A stretch of 64,000 nucleotides of DNA from Cristatella mucedo (lineage: Eukaryota > Bryozoa > Phylactolaemata > Cristatellidae), in contig WPIO01000001.1 in assembly GCA_009760855.2 (NCBI GenBank), positions 12,895,001-12,959,000 on the forward strand. Direction: 5' to 3'. Position 1 is the first letter of the stretch; each line of letters starts with the position of its first letter. The notes under the pieces were generated by a model. It was not told the DNA's origin, did no database searches, and saw nothing but the letters and a program-made list of their open reading frames with translations. This document shows positions 10,139 to 21,395 of the stretch, one piece after another. The position numbers were made by a program, and so were the translations under genes.

Positions 10139-11590
10139 ACCAAAAGAAGATCGTGGCACTACAGTTAAATGTAATATTTTACTAACCGATTAACATATTC
10201 CTTTCCAGCATAAACAAAGTGCCTGGAAAGAGACTAATTCTTTTGGACGCTGTATAGCCTTTCCATCATCACCATTAAATGGTCCTCGGAATTTGAACCA
10301 ACGACCTCGAAAGCCAAACGTGAGAGTCCTAAAAAGCCTTTCGTGTGAGCAAAAATCCAAGCAAACCACGGCTTGTAAAGGTGTGGCATTTTGGAGCGCC
10401 ACGTCAGCGCTTAGCTTATGGATACATCACATTGTTGTGGATTCTGATAAACCTTTAGGCCGGAGAGTCGATGCTTGAGACGGTTCTTAACCTCAAGAAC
10501 AAAATAGTGAAATTAGGATCAAGAGATCCTACTTTCAAGCACTCCCACTAGCAATTACCAGTTTGTAGAAGAAATTCTCGCCGTGCTAGCTCGAGAGCGA
10601 GCACCTAGAATCTTCCCAAACAGGGCTGATAGAGAGGTACTCCCGGCGAGTAGCTTATATGTAATCGCTGATAGATCATAGTAATTTACATTACCTCGAA
10701 AAAAGCTGCTAGATAAATTGCTGACAAATCATGAAACTACGGCTGATTCAGCAACCTCGATTTCCTGTATTTGGCGGTAGAATTGCCTTTGCAGCTAATA
10801 CCCTACTCATAGCGGACAACAAAAGATAGTATTACATGAGTCGAGCCACCGACCTTGACCACGAAGAGCGAACACCTTACTGCTAGGCGAAAACTAGACA
10901 TATACTCGAAGTACCTAAAATAAAAACGCTTGTATTCCCTCCCCAACTGCGGAAACCAAAGTACAGTGTAGTCCTTCTCTCTCGATATAGCCTCGGCTCA
11001 TTTTTCCAGTGCCTCGGCCAGTCAATGCAATGCAACTGTCTGCTCTCAGCCACCCAATTGATGCAACGTATGAATATTTAGCCCTCCGCCGTACTCGAGA
11101 CCCGGCGAGACGTTGAAGCGATCAAAGCCAGAGAGCCTATAGGTCCATGGAAAGAGTGTGAGCCCGAAAACGTCGTGCGCGCGGGCCAGGATCGTATGAG
11201 ACAAGTGGCATTTCATAGCTAGTGACGAAATAAAAGTCATTCCAGTCAGGTGACTATAGCCGACAGGACTGTGACAGCAGTGAATATTAAATCCTCCTTA
11301 TCAGATGAACATATAGATCGCTAAGTGCCAATAGAACTGTAGTTCAACAGGCCCTCGTCCCCCTTGGACATACCTCTAGGCGCATGTTTGCTGGCCAATG
11401 TTCCCCCTTAGTCCCCGTCAGCTATCCTATGACTGACTCCCTCCAGAAAGATCCACGAACGGTCCCTTCTTCGCCTAATCCTGGAAGAGCCTCTGTGAGT
11501 GCCCCCCCACCTTATATATAGGCCTACATCAAAAAGTACTGACATAAGTAAAACGGCTGTAGAACTTAACTCGACGTTTTTTCAACAAGT
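10139..11590. other. No gene; one degraded SINE
   Basis: A diverged S1 copy (minus strand) is visible near 10735-10895 (GCTGATTCAGCAACCTC, GACCACGAAGAGCGAACACC). The rest has no recognised feature. Confidence 0.45.
10735..10895 (-). mobile_element. SINE S1, degenerate
   Basis: S1 landmarks are present but heavily substituted: GGCTGATTCAGC, GACCTTGACCACGAAGAG, GCGAACACCTTAC. Confidence 0.5.
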
Positions 11591-11593
11591 AGG

Positions 11594-11965
11594 ATAATAA
11601 TAATACATCTAATAATAATAATACATTTTATATAGCACTCTCAGATAACTCAACCTCTTTGTAGGCACTTTTCATTTTCTGCAAAGAAAGTACGGTCGAA
11701 TGGTTCGTGGCAGCATGCTCAATGACAAGATGCATAAGATGGCCAGTAGTGACATGCACAGGATCAGCATGCAAAAATGGTTATTGGCAGCATGCACAGT
11801 GTCAGCATTGATAAGCACGTAAAGAACGAATCCCGTGGACCCACTGTGATAAATAGATGCGTGCTTAGATTCTTTTTAAATGTAGTCAATGCAGGAGATG
11901 TCGTGACGCAAGTCGGACGTGAGTTCCAGGCTTTCGATAAACCTCGGTTTTATAATGGGCCTTGG
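11594..11965 (-). mobile_element. LINE A 3' fragment
   Basis: AATAATAATAATACA tail, then TATAGCACTCTCAGATAACT, the GACATGCACAGGATCAGCAT motif, and GTCGGACGTGAGTTCCAGGC at the ORF end. Confidence 0.85.
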
Positions 11966-11969
11966 TGGC

Positions 11970-14280
11970 AAGACCAAACTCATCTCTTAAAAATTCGTGA
12001 CGAAGCCTTAGCTCGAATTCATGCAGAAATGCTGGAATAAATTTTTTGGTCAGTTTTTATTTTAAATTGTCTTAATTTTCAACATAAAACATCTCTGAAC
12101 CTTGAGCCAGATATACTGTATAAGATTATAGCATAGAATCGTATAGCGATTTACTCTCGCTATAGCAATCAGTCCGATCATTATCCGCAAAAAAATGTGT
12201 ATAGCACTCCCAGCTGGAAAAATGTTTTAGGATTAAGTAGGTAATCCTCAAAAGCCAATAGATCGTATACAACCGTGTATATTCTTGAATTCCGTTGTGA
12301 AGGTTGAATCGGCCAAAATTCTTCCTCGGTCACAACAACAGAGGAAGAATCTGCCAAGCTACATAAAGCCATCTTCCAGAGGCAAATAAACCTGTCAAGA
12401 GGATATGCTATTGCAGTGATAACTCACTTGAAGCAAACATATGAATCTAAATAGTTGTTACATGTACTGGTTCTTTACCAATTGCAATCGAAAAAATCCC
12501 CTTACAGTTAGGCATCATTGCTGGGTCGTAGCATTGTGGTGAAGTGCTGACACTTCACACCGCTAGTCGGGGGGGGGGTATGAGTCACGCAGCACGAAAC
12601 TCTGTTTTACCTGCAGCGAGTCTAGTGTCTATCGGTTGGTTTTTCTTTTTATTTGTTCACCGGAACAACGCTCAAGCACGTAAGTGACTTTGAAATACAA
12701 GGCCTCAAGCCCTGTGTTGAGAGCGGGAGACGCGATCTCGATAGTTCAATTGGTCAACCCTTAGCCTGGTAAACTAGGGATGATCAAATCCGAGGTAATC
12801 GGGTCGCCTGGTGACATATAAATTACCTACCCTCATTTTCACGGCGAAGATGCCCTTCGGTTGATCAGAATTTTCAGAATACGAGTAGCCAACAAAATGT
12901 TTAGGAAAATATAATGCATTCAGTGGCACACACCTGCTACAGTCCGCTAGATTTACTTGCACATTCTCTGTTTGACCTCCAAGGATGCGGTAGCGTGAAA
13001 CTGTCTTTATGTGTAAATAGTGAAGAACGATGAATCCGTGATATCTTAAGATTATGGCAAAAAAGGCAGATTGGTTTCAAGTTTATTCACTGGCAAAGAA
13101 TGTAAATTACACTGGGTGAAAGATTTCAAATTGCATTTGGGTCTAAAGGGTATTTTCATAGTTTCTTCTGCCTGAAATAAATAAAAATCGCTATTCTTTT
13201 ATTTTTTAACGTAAACTTAGCTTCTGTGGTCAGGACAATCTTATTTTCAAATCTCTGGTTTTGCTGGTAGGCACTGTACATTCCATTCGCATATACAGCA
13301 TGTGTTGTGCCGCTACCCAAATTAATTAGGTGCGATTTATTTTTTATTTACTATTATTATTATTTATTTTTTAATTTGTGAGTGCATAATGCTGTAGAAT
13401 GGTATCCATGCAGGAGTAACAGTACAGGTATTTTAAAAGAACATTTTAGTTAATGCTTTGCAGAGTAAGAGAATTTTGAATTGCCGTATTTGATCGAGCT
13501 GGCATCAAGAGGTTGATTGCATCTAGCAGCTAAATTTTGCTACATATACAAAAAAGACAAGAGTTACAATATTTGGCACCTCATTTAAAATGCGAACACT
13601 GCAATAAACTCTTTAAGGACAGGCGAACTATTGTCGAACCAAAAAAACTGTTTCTCTCAAGATGGAATTTCCAGGACACTATCAGATAATACGTGAAGCA
13701 TCCTTTTTCGATTTATATAATTCTGATATGCATACAGGCTTGTACAAGGATTAAAATGGATAAAGTTTGTTATCTCTAGACTTTGTTGTGAACCGACTGA
13801 TCTCTCAAGCAAGTGCCACTTCTGCATAGTGGACCCTTTCAAAGGTCGAACAGACAAAAGTTCGCCTCCACTAACGTATCCACACATTTCTTCCTCCATC
13901 GTCCCAATACCACACTGCCCCGGACTTCCGGTCCGCGTGGCTCCGGAGAGGGGCCAGCCATATTCGGGAGAGAGCAGCAAGTCAGACCGCAAATAAGATT
14001 TTTTAGATTCAGATTTACATTTAACAGACGCGGTTTGCGAGAAAAGGCCACACTTCCCCAACAAGAAAGACCTCTAAGATTTGGTCGCAGACCTTGGGCA
14101 TCCCAAGTCCAAGTTTGTTTAACTTCTGACATCTAGGCTCATGGAGTGGAACTTATTGGATGAATGTGTGAAAATAGCAGATCAAAGAAAGCGTTGCCGA
14201 CCTTTTCCAGCTTCTTCAGTGGGTAAGATGGGCTGTGCTTATCTAAAATCTGGCCGGTATATATACACGCTGTAGTAACC
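11970..14280. other. No gene recognised; one tRNA-like segment and a GC-rich patch
   Basis: A tRNA-like start (GATAGTTCAATTGGTC, B-box-like GATCAAATCC) lies at about 12738-12830. A GC-rich island at about 13900-13960 with an ETS-like ACTTCCGG is the only promoter-like feature. Overlapping open frames at 13657-14136 on both strands have no known motif. Confidence 0.4.
12738..12830 (+). mobile_element. tRNA-like SINE remnant
   Basis: A-box-like TAGTTCAATTGG and B-box-like GATCAAATCC about 40 bases apart. It does not fold as an intact tRNA. Confidence 0.35.
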
Positions 14281-14282
14281 AT

Positions 14283-15420
14283 TTGCCAGCGAATGGCGCC
14301 AATCATGGAGAGTTCAATCAGGACCTCCAAGCCGAGCTGTTTCATAAGCACAGCAAATACCCGGCTCTCCCCGTTTACTCTGCACTTCAAACAAGAATAG
14401 ACCGGTGGCAAGATGCTGCTGGGTGCCTGAAGTATGGCGACAATGGTTGGCAGGTCACTGCAAGCTTCAAACTGGTGTCGTTTCTGATAGGCCTCCAAGA
14501 TAGTTTCATGAGGTTTCCTTGCCTTCTTTGCCCATGTGACAGTCAGGATACTCCAGCACACTATCACAAGGTGAAATGGCCACAGCAGATAAAATTACAC
14601 AGTGAAGAACAACATTAAGTCTGAGCTAGTGGTACACGCTGCTGACTAGGACACATCCTTTCTAGCCGTCCTGAGTAGCTACTTCCGTGCTACTCACTAC
14701 CTCAACTGCTCTCCTGACCAAACTATGCTTCTCACTTTGTGAGATGAAGTCTGCTGGCTAACGAATGCGTACTGAAAGTTGCTTAGGCTTCGAGTTCGCC
14801 AATAGAAAACTCTTCTGGGTAACGCCCACATAGTCTTTGTGGCTTAGTGGAGCTACAGACCGAGATACCGATCCCCTGAAGGTGCTCACGCCACCAATGC
14901 TCATCAAGCAAATTTTCACGGCTCTATACAATGAGTCAGCAGCTTCCAGGTACCTCCTCCACGACTTCACACAGCTGTTGAAGGCAAAGGTCAAAGCCGG
15001 TATCTCCGTCGGGCTACAGATAACCAAGAGTGCGATGAATTCGCTAAGAAACTGAGCATGACGGATGGATACAGCAGCTTAGAGCAGTTTCGTTGCAATG
15101 GCCCGGTTTTCTGGGCTCAATCGCAAGGCTGAAAGCTATGAGCAGCTTGTTGAGGCTCACAAACAGAGCTATGCTGAAACGTGATTCAGAGCGTCTCACA
15201 AAGCCCAAACCCTCGATGCTCATCTTGATAAATTTATGGATAACATGGGAGCTTACTCGTGTGACCAAGGCAAGCACTTTCATCGGGATATATATTGAAT
15301 CTTGAACGCCTTTACCGAGGACAGTATAAAGAAAACATGAACGAGAGTCCGTTTGGAGCTTCTTCGAGAAGCTGTTCGCAGTATAGCAGCAAATTTAAAG
15401 TATCTACTACCCCTTTCTAA
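14283..15420 (+). pseudogene. Decayed multicopy invertebrate ORF, interrupted by LINE B
   Basis: Open pieces carry CLKYGDNGWQV, FKLVSFLIGLQDSFMRFPC, LLCPCDSQDTPAHYHKVKWP, then after a LINE insertion DPLKVLTPPMLIKQIF and LLKAKVKAGISVGLQITK, and finally RLYRGQYKENM. The order and spacing resemble a large family of uncharacterised proteins repeated in many invertebrate genomes (C-x-x-C-x-W-DSR and PP-x-x-IK blocks). This is recalled, not searched. At least two frameshifts (near 14350 and after 15055) and the insertion mean it is not a working gene. The function of the family is unknown to me; the copy number suggests a mobile origin. Confidence 0.5.
14630..14868 (+). mobile_element. LINE B 3' end fragment inside the decayed ORF
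   Basis: It aligns with the 3' end of LINE B copies at 24840-25070 and 55500-55700: the ACTCACCTCAACTG-like stretch, the segment equivalent to GAATGCGTACYGAAAG, and CCCACATAGTCTTT. The host reading frame resumes right after it. Confidence 0.75.
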
Positions 15421-15990
15421 ACCATGTTGAGTGGTTATTTTTGGATGACTTCGGAGTAAATACGTGTTAATTTTGATTCATTTGCAGTTCTTTCTAACTG
15501 AATATAAACGCAAGACACTAATGGGTTAGTTTTCTCATTGGAAATATGATAATTTCAAGTTAAACACAGTCTTGGTCAAGTAAGCACAATTTGAAAAGGA
15601 TTAACGGCCACTTTCTATACTTCTGAAGCATAAAAAAGGGAAATAACACTTACTACCTTAGGAAAAAATTGTGCCACCTTATTTTATCTACCCTAGAGGA
15701 TTGTGTAAATAAAAATACATGGATTTTCGGGGGAGGGAGACATGTCGTACCTGTATGCAACCACGAGCTGATGCGATCTTACTGCCACTAGAAATCGTCT
15801 TGGTCTGCCCTGTGAGTTGTCATCCTAACTAGTTTACAAAATAGTGAAAGCCAGCCACCCTGTTAAGATTTCACACTGTACAAGTGTTCAGTGTCAAATA
15901 CACCTGATCGATCGAAAAGTACCGACAACCCTCAAACTATTACTTCTACTGCTTCCGGGCCTGTAACGTTATAATGAGCAATAACCATAA
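15421..15990. other. No feature recognised
   Basis: AT-rich sequence without coding or repeat signature. Confidence 0.45.
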
Positions 15991-15994
15991 GACA

Positions 15995-16195
15995 TTTGTC
16001 TAGAACCACCAGAGAATTAATCTCTTTCCAGGGACTTGGCACATGCTGTAGGGGAAGCATTTCAATTTTGTTAGTGATAACATACACAGCCTCAGCACGC
16101 ATAAACACACGAAGAACAATTTACAAGGACCCATCAAATGATGTGAGACACAGGGCAGGTTTTAGCTTCTTTGTAAATGTCAAATAAAAAGATGT
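15995..16195 (-). mobile_element. LINE A 3' fragment, diverged
   Basis: AGAGAATTAATCTCTTTCC, then CAGCACGCATAAACACA and AAGGACCCATCAAATG match the LINE A 3' region. Confidence 0.75.
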
Positions 16196-16199
16196 GTGT

Positions 16200-17010
16200 T
16201 TCTTGATGAAGAGTAACCTACATAAACAAGTTTTAGCTTCTGTCGGGTTCTCCACAACTCAGTTGTATGCTAGTCGTAGCTATAATAACCAGGTTGTTCA
16301 TGCCTTCTCCAAGCTATACAAGCAATTGCTATTACTTCTAAGCCAATAATCGTTAGCTGCAGTTGGAGTTAGTTTTTGTCGTACCTACGTAACACAATAC
16401 CGTTGCAATGCAATGCGGACAAGAGCCTCAAGAAACAATTAATTTTAGAAATGCAACCTATAATTGAAAACCGGGAAATTGCCGATCTAAATCCAAGATG
16501 TCTATGATCAGTTTTGAAGTGTGAGCCTTGTTATAAGAGTCTTAAATATTTATCCACAGCATTGTGATAATTGAGAGATTGTGCTTCCGGGTCATTTATG
16601 CTGAATCTTGCTGAGTACCCCACTGATATTGAATGCACCACTTCATTGCCATTAGTCAATCCATAAAATATAAATATTGTTTCTCTAGTTTTTAATAAAT
16701 CAACAACCCATTGCACGTCGAAATAGTTGTATTGCCGGTGGATAAGAGGTGAATATTTGGGTTTTGCTATACACGTCCATGATTGCATAAAATAAAGTAC
16801 CAGAACGTTTAACTACATGTTAAGCCAAACTTATCCAACCAAAATCAAAGAGACACTGGAATAATTTGGAACAGGCGGAGCCGAACTTTCATTTCAAATT
16901 TTCCTCTGATTCGTGAACTATTTGCCGAGATATGGAATTTACAAGCCACAAAGCTATATTGCAAATGAAGCAGTATAAAAGTCACAAAAATGCACCTCCA
17001 CAAGCTTCAC
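16200..17010. other. No gene recognised; one unidentified 85-codon frame
   Basis: The minus-strand frame 16788-16531 has coding-like composition (VVDLLKTRETIFIFYG) but no family I recognise. Confidence 0.35.
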
Positions 17011-17011
17011 G

Positions 17012-17090
17012 CATAATAATAATGATAATACATTTGTGATAGCGTCCTCAGAGAACTTAATCTCCTTCTAAGCACTTTACATATGCTTTC
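17012..17090 (-). mobile_element. LINE A 3' tail
   Basis: AATAATAATGATAATACA, then GCGTCCTCAGAGAACTTAAT and a CTTTACAT-like end. Confidence 0.75.
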
Positions 17091-17446
17091 ACGACTTTTG
17101 GGATCTCGATCTATCAAGGTTCCGCAAGTTGGGACACAAGTCCCATACGATGCAGAGATCGGTAAATTTGTTATTTGTAGATATGTTGTTTCCGGTAGAC
17201 AACCGGGTAAGACACTGTTTTCACAATCATTTTTCCTTTTATGTAGAAGTCGGCAGAACTTTGATTCCGTTCTGACATGCTTGTCTTTTGAAAGGTACCC
17301 TAAACTAATATTCTATCGTTAAACCAATTTATTAAGTATTTCTTGCCGTTATGCCTCAAAAACACAGAAAAACGTCAGCAGCTCAAGCATCCACTAAGAA
17401 GCGAAATCGTATTATCACACGTACAAGAGTACGTTTATATACACAT

Positions 17447-17473
17447 ACACAGACACACACACACGCACGCACG

Positions 17474-17566
<93 letters not shown>

Positions 17567-17584
17567 TATATATATATGTATATA

Positions 17585-17618
<34 letters not shown>

Positions 17619-17701
17619 CACACACACATATATATATATCTATATATTATATATATATATATATATATGTATATGTATATATATACAGATATATATATAT
17701 A

Positions 17702-17746
<45 letters not shown>
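17447..17746. repeat. Compound (CA)n/(TA)n/(TG)n microsatellite, about 300 bp
   Basis: Alternating blocks of CA, TA and TG. Several overlapping open frames here are low-complexity artefacts. It lies just downstream of the SUMF1 polyadenylation signal. Confidence 0.97.
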
Positions 17747-17750
<4 letters not shown>

Positions 17751-17784
17751 ATGCGAATGCAAGCGACAAAAATCCGACGTAATT

Positions 17785-17790
17785 TTTATT
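17785..17790 (-). promoter_or_regulatory. Probable SUMF1 polyadenylation signal (AATAAA)
   Basis: AATAAA on the minus strand, about 125 bases after the SUMF1 stop codon and just before a long TA/CA microsatellite. This predicts a short 3' UTR. Confidence 0.6.
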
Positions 17791-17915
17791 TACAAAAACT
17801 AACAAGTCCCTGTGAGCCAAGTTTCTAGCGAAATCTCATGCTACTAGCTGACGTTGCCAGTCATACTGATGTCCTCGTGCCGACTCAGCTCGCCAGACGC
17901 GCAAGATTTCCCCTA

Positions 17916-18032
17916 CTATCCGGACAGATACGCAGGCAGCTGATCGGAGGCACACCGAAAGCCCAGGTTCACTGCCGAGCTGTCTTCGGTGTTCTGGCTT
18001 CGAGCTGCACAGCGATAACGGTAGCAGTATGA
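17916..18032 (-). CDS. SUMF1: SUMF1 exon 7: second catalytic cysteine and stop
   Basis: It has 38 codons plus TAG, after the acceptor TTGTTCTAG. It begins [20 protein letters not shown] and ends [12 protein letters not shown] + AYLSG. The first Cys corresponds to human C341. A plus-strand frame across this segment is a shadow. Confidence 0.95.
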   Translation of the reverse strand, partial: SYCYRYRCAARSQNTEDSSAVNLGFRCASDQLPAYLSG

Positions 18033-21000
18033 CTAGAACAACGGAAGAGAGCTGTCTCAGTCACGTGCTGTGCTGCATACGACCGCTGGTGTGTAACAAA
18101 CAACTGAAACAGCATCGGTGACACAGCAGCCGACAAGCAGCTTGGCTCGTACGTGGCTTTCCGAGTTACATATCATATACGTCCACAACCCTGAAAAACC
18201 TTACTTGGACACGAGAACAACTAGCTCTCCGACGGAAAGAGCTCGTGCAAAGCTAGCTCTCCAGCAGACAGAATTTGTGCATCGACTTTACTAGTTTCGT
18301 AAAGAAGTCACGGCATCATGGCAATAGAAGAGCCGCTCTAAACAAGGCATGATCATAAGAATCCCAGCCACATTCAGCAGTCATATCCATTAACGACTAC
18401 AGGCCTGGTAGAAGCCATTACGTAGCACTAGCAAGATATAGATTGGTGCCATCGTTCATTTCCTATCAACGTCTTTGGAAAAGAAAGAGCAACTTTAAAT
18501 GCACCATCGACTACAGCAATGAAGTAAAGCTTGCTATGTTAGAAAGAACTTGCCGGTGTCTTCAAGCAGACAACAGGAAGGCCAATTGAAAGCATGCATA
18601 CATAAGGAACTGGCATGCAGCAACAGAAAAAAAACAAAAAGTTAGGAAATATCTGACATTAAATCAGAGCTTCTGACTGGGAGCACTTTCAGCTGCCCGG
18701 CAGCAGCCGAAGATTCGAGGCTCGCATTTGCTTATGAGTACTGTCAATACAGTGTGCAACTTAAAGAGGGTAATGTGGTGGTGCAGTTATAACGATTGCT
18801 GACCAACCGGCGCCAAGCACCTGTGGGGAGACACTTCAATCGTGAGCTGTGAGTCCACTGGGCAACAGATAAAACTTACATCACAAAGTTAAGTAGTTAA
18901 GCACAGAGTAATACCAAGCTAGAATGTGCATGTCAGAAAAGCCGAGTTACTATTACAAATGCTAGACTGTCTGCTGGCTATCCATGATCTTAGCCCAGGG
19001 CTATGGTGCTTGCAAGTCACAAATCAGGTCACGGATTCTCGAGTCTTTCAGCACACTAACAGCCTCAATATCCATGGCAGCAGAAGAGCCTTAGCGGCAA
19101 TCACTCCAGCTTACAGTGGGCAATCAAGAATTGCCTTCAGTAGGATTCGAATCCCCTGCCTGTGTCGAGCAGCACAGGCACCTTACACCTAGGCTGAAAA
19201 CCGGAGGCTAATCCTTTAACTCGTGCTGAAAGCAGAATAATGGCCACAGCTCGGCTCTTCGGCTGCATTATAAATGACACTGCTGCTAAGGCTTTGCAAT
19301 GAGCTACGAAAAACTCTCCAGCACAAGACCTGCCTAGTCTTCATGAATTTATGATTACCATATAGAGCATGGCATCAGGTCATCATAATGACCATAAATA
19401 TCAGTAGACAAGGTCTACATGGGGCATTGGCTCTAGCCTGTAACCCTGGAAACTGACATACTAGTCTGATGCTCAGTTCATGTGATTGATCACATTGTTC
19501 AATAGATTGCACACAGCTCTGCAATCTAGGTGGGGGCAAGTTTACCGCAAATATGTGTGAATCAATTTCCACGAAAAGGTTTGAGAGTTGGTTGAATGTG
19601 TCTAACTTTTTGGACCTTCGAAAACTATGCAAGTGAATAGGATGAATATGTATAATAAATAGGATTTAATAAGTATAAATGCAGCAGATTCTGCACTCTC
19701 ATAGTTACAGTATATATTTTGTACTTTATACCGGACCAAAAGAGCCATGGCAGCTTTCATTAGCTTGCAGCTGGCAATAAAGTACTGCTGCGTGACTCAA
19801 CCTGGGGCATGAAATATGAGCACCTTAGCCCAGATCTAAGACATGGTGGGATTGGAAGCATCCAGTCAAATATCAGCGACGAACGAGTAAGATGAACTAG
19901 CTATCACCAGCTAGGTTTTAAAATGATTCTATTAAGTGTTAAGACTAAAGTATTCTGAAAGTCACTCAAACTGCAAGCCTTAGGGGGGAAATATCCTGCA
20001 ATGATGTGGCATTAAAACCTTGCACCGTGCAAGGGTTTAATCTAGCTCACAGCACCATCTAACATCTTCATGAAAGTGTCAGTCCGTCGCAATTAGTTTG
20101 GCCCAGTGGTTAAGGTGCTTGTCACGACCGAGGTCAAGGTGAATGAATTTGATGGCCGGGGTCAAGGGCTCGAGCCCCGTGGGATTTGTCAAGTGAATGA
20201 ATAGAAATTAAGTTCTCTTAGGGTGCTATACAAATGAATTACATATTATATATGATACATATGCTGTACAGTTATTACACGGCTGCAGCACACCATAGTC
20301 AATGGGCTAGTGATGGCTATTCTGCTTCCGTCCCAGTAGTCATTTGCTGGGGTAGCCGGTGGGTGGAACACGGAAGTACTGTCCAAAAGAAGCTCTCGGG
20401 GCTTTGCTAAACTTGCAGTTGGCCGATTCGAACAGCATGGCAAATAAATAAAAAAAATTACAAATAACGGTTATGCTATTCAGCAGCCTCCTTTATGTAG
20501 CAGCAGATGAGCCTCCGTGGCTATCACTTTGCTTGCAGCTGCAATAAAGGAACCCGCCTAGACTTTAACCAGCGACCTGACCTAAGTTCGAGCACCTTAT
20601 CGTTGGGGTGATACCCAGTGCCAGCTAGCAGACGGCAGCCTAAAATTGCTTACCTGCAGCCGTCGAACCCAGCTGCTCTCCATCAGTCCAGGAGGCTGCC
20701 GACGGCCAGCCGGGGGGGGGACAGCAGACCGGCACCAGAGCAGCTACCGTCACAAAGTCAAGGCTAGTGGAACAGGACCGAAATGGTGCCACTATCGTAC
20801 ACAAACAACAGGAATAGAATCGGCCGTGGCTTCCAGCAGACAGCAGAACTAAGGCATACCGTATGGCAGAGAAAAGAGCCGCCCTTCTTGGTCTTGTCCT
20901 TGCCCTTGGCTGGACCTTTCTACAAAGAGGTCGCAGCGGTCGAAGTGCTGCTCAAGTCTTCGCTGGCTGACAGCAAGCCGGCGGCAGCAGCTTCCCGCAC

Positions 21001-21360
21001 GGGTGCCCTGCTGTGTAATGTAATGTAATGTAATGTAATGTATCTCCGTATGTAACTCCACAAAGTCATAAAGACTATGTGGGTGTTACGCAGGAGAGTT
21101 TTGTATAGCGCACTCACAGCCTAAGCGGCTTTCGGTACGCATTCGGTAGCCAACAGACTTCGTCTCACGCAACAAAGAGAAAGTGGGAAGCATAGCAGAG
21201 TCAGTGAGTAGCATAGAAGTAGCAGCTCAGGACTGCTGAAAAAGATGTGCCATAGTCGGCAGTTGGAGAGTAGTTGTCGTTTCGTACTGTTGCTGCTGCT
21301 GCTGCTGCTTGCTGCTGCTGCTTCTTGCTGCTGCTTGCTGCTGCTGCTTGCTGCTGCTGC

Positions 21361-21395
<35 letters not shown>

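Larger units (their letters stand above)
18033..20859 (-). other. SUMF1 intron 6
   Basis: 2.8 kb containing two S1 copies and one S2 copy. Nothing else is recognised in 18033-19055. Confidence 0.85.

Noticed and set aside
14139-14567. 142-codon minus-strand frame
   Set aside because: Antisense to the recognisable blocks of the decayed multicopy ORF.
17343-17828. Several 60-160 codon frames rich in Tyr/Ile/His/Thr
   Set aside because: They are translations of a CA/TA/TG microsatellite.
20646-20760. Possible extra SUMF1 exon with GCAG|GTAAGC donor (minus strand)
   Set aside because: Translation does not match FGE, and exons 6 and 7 already join in phase with no missing residues.
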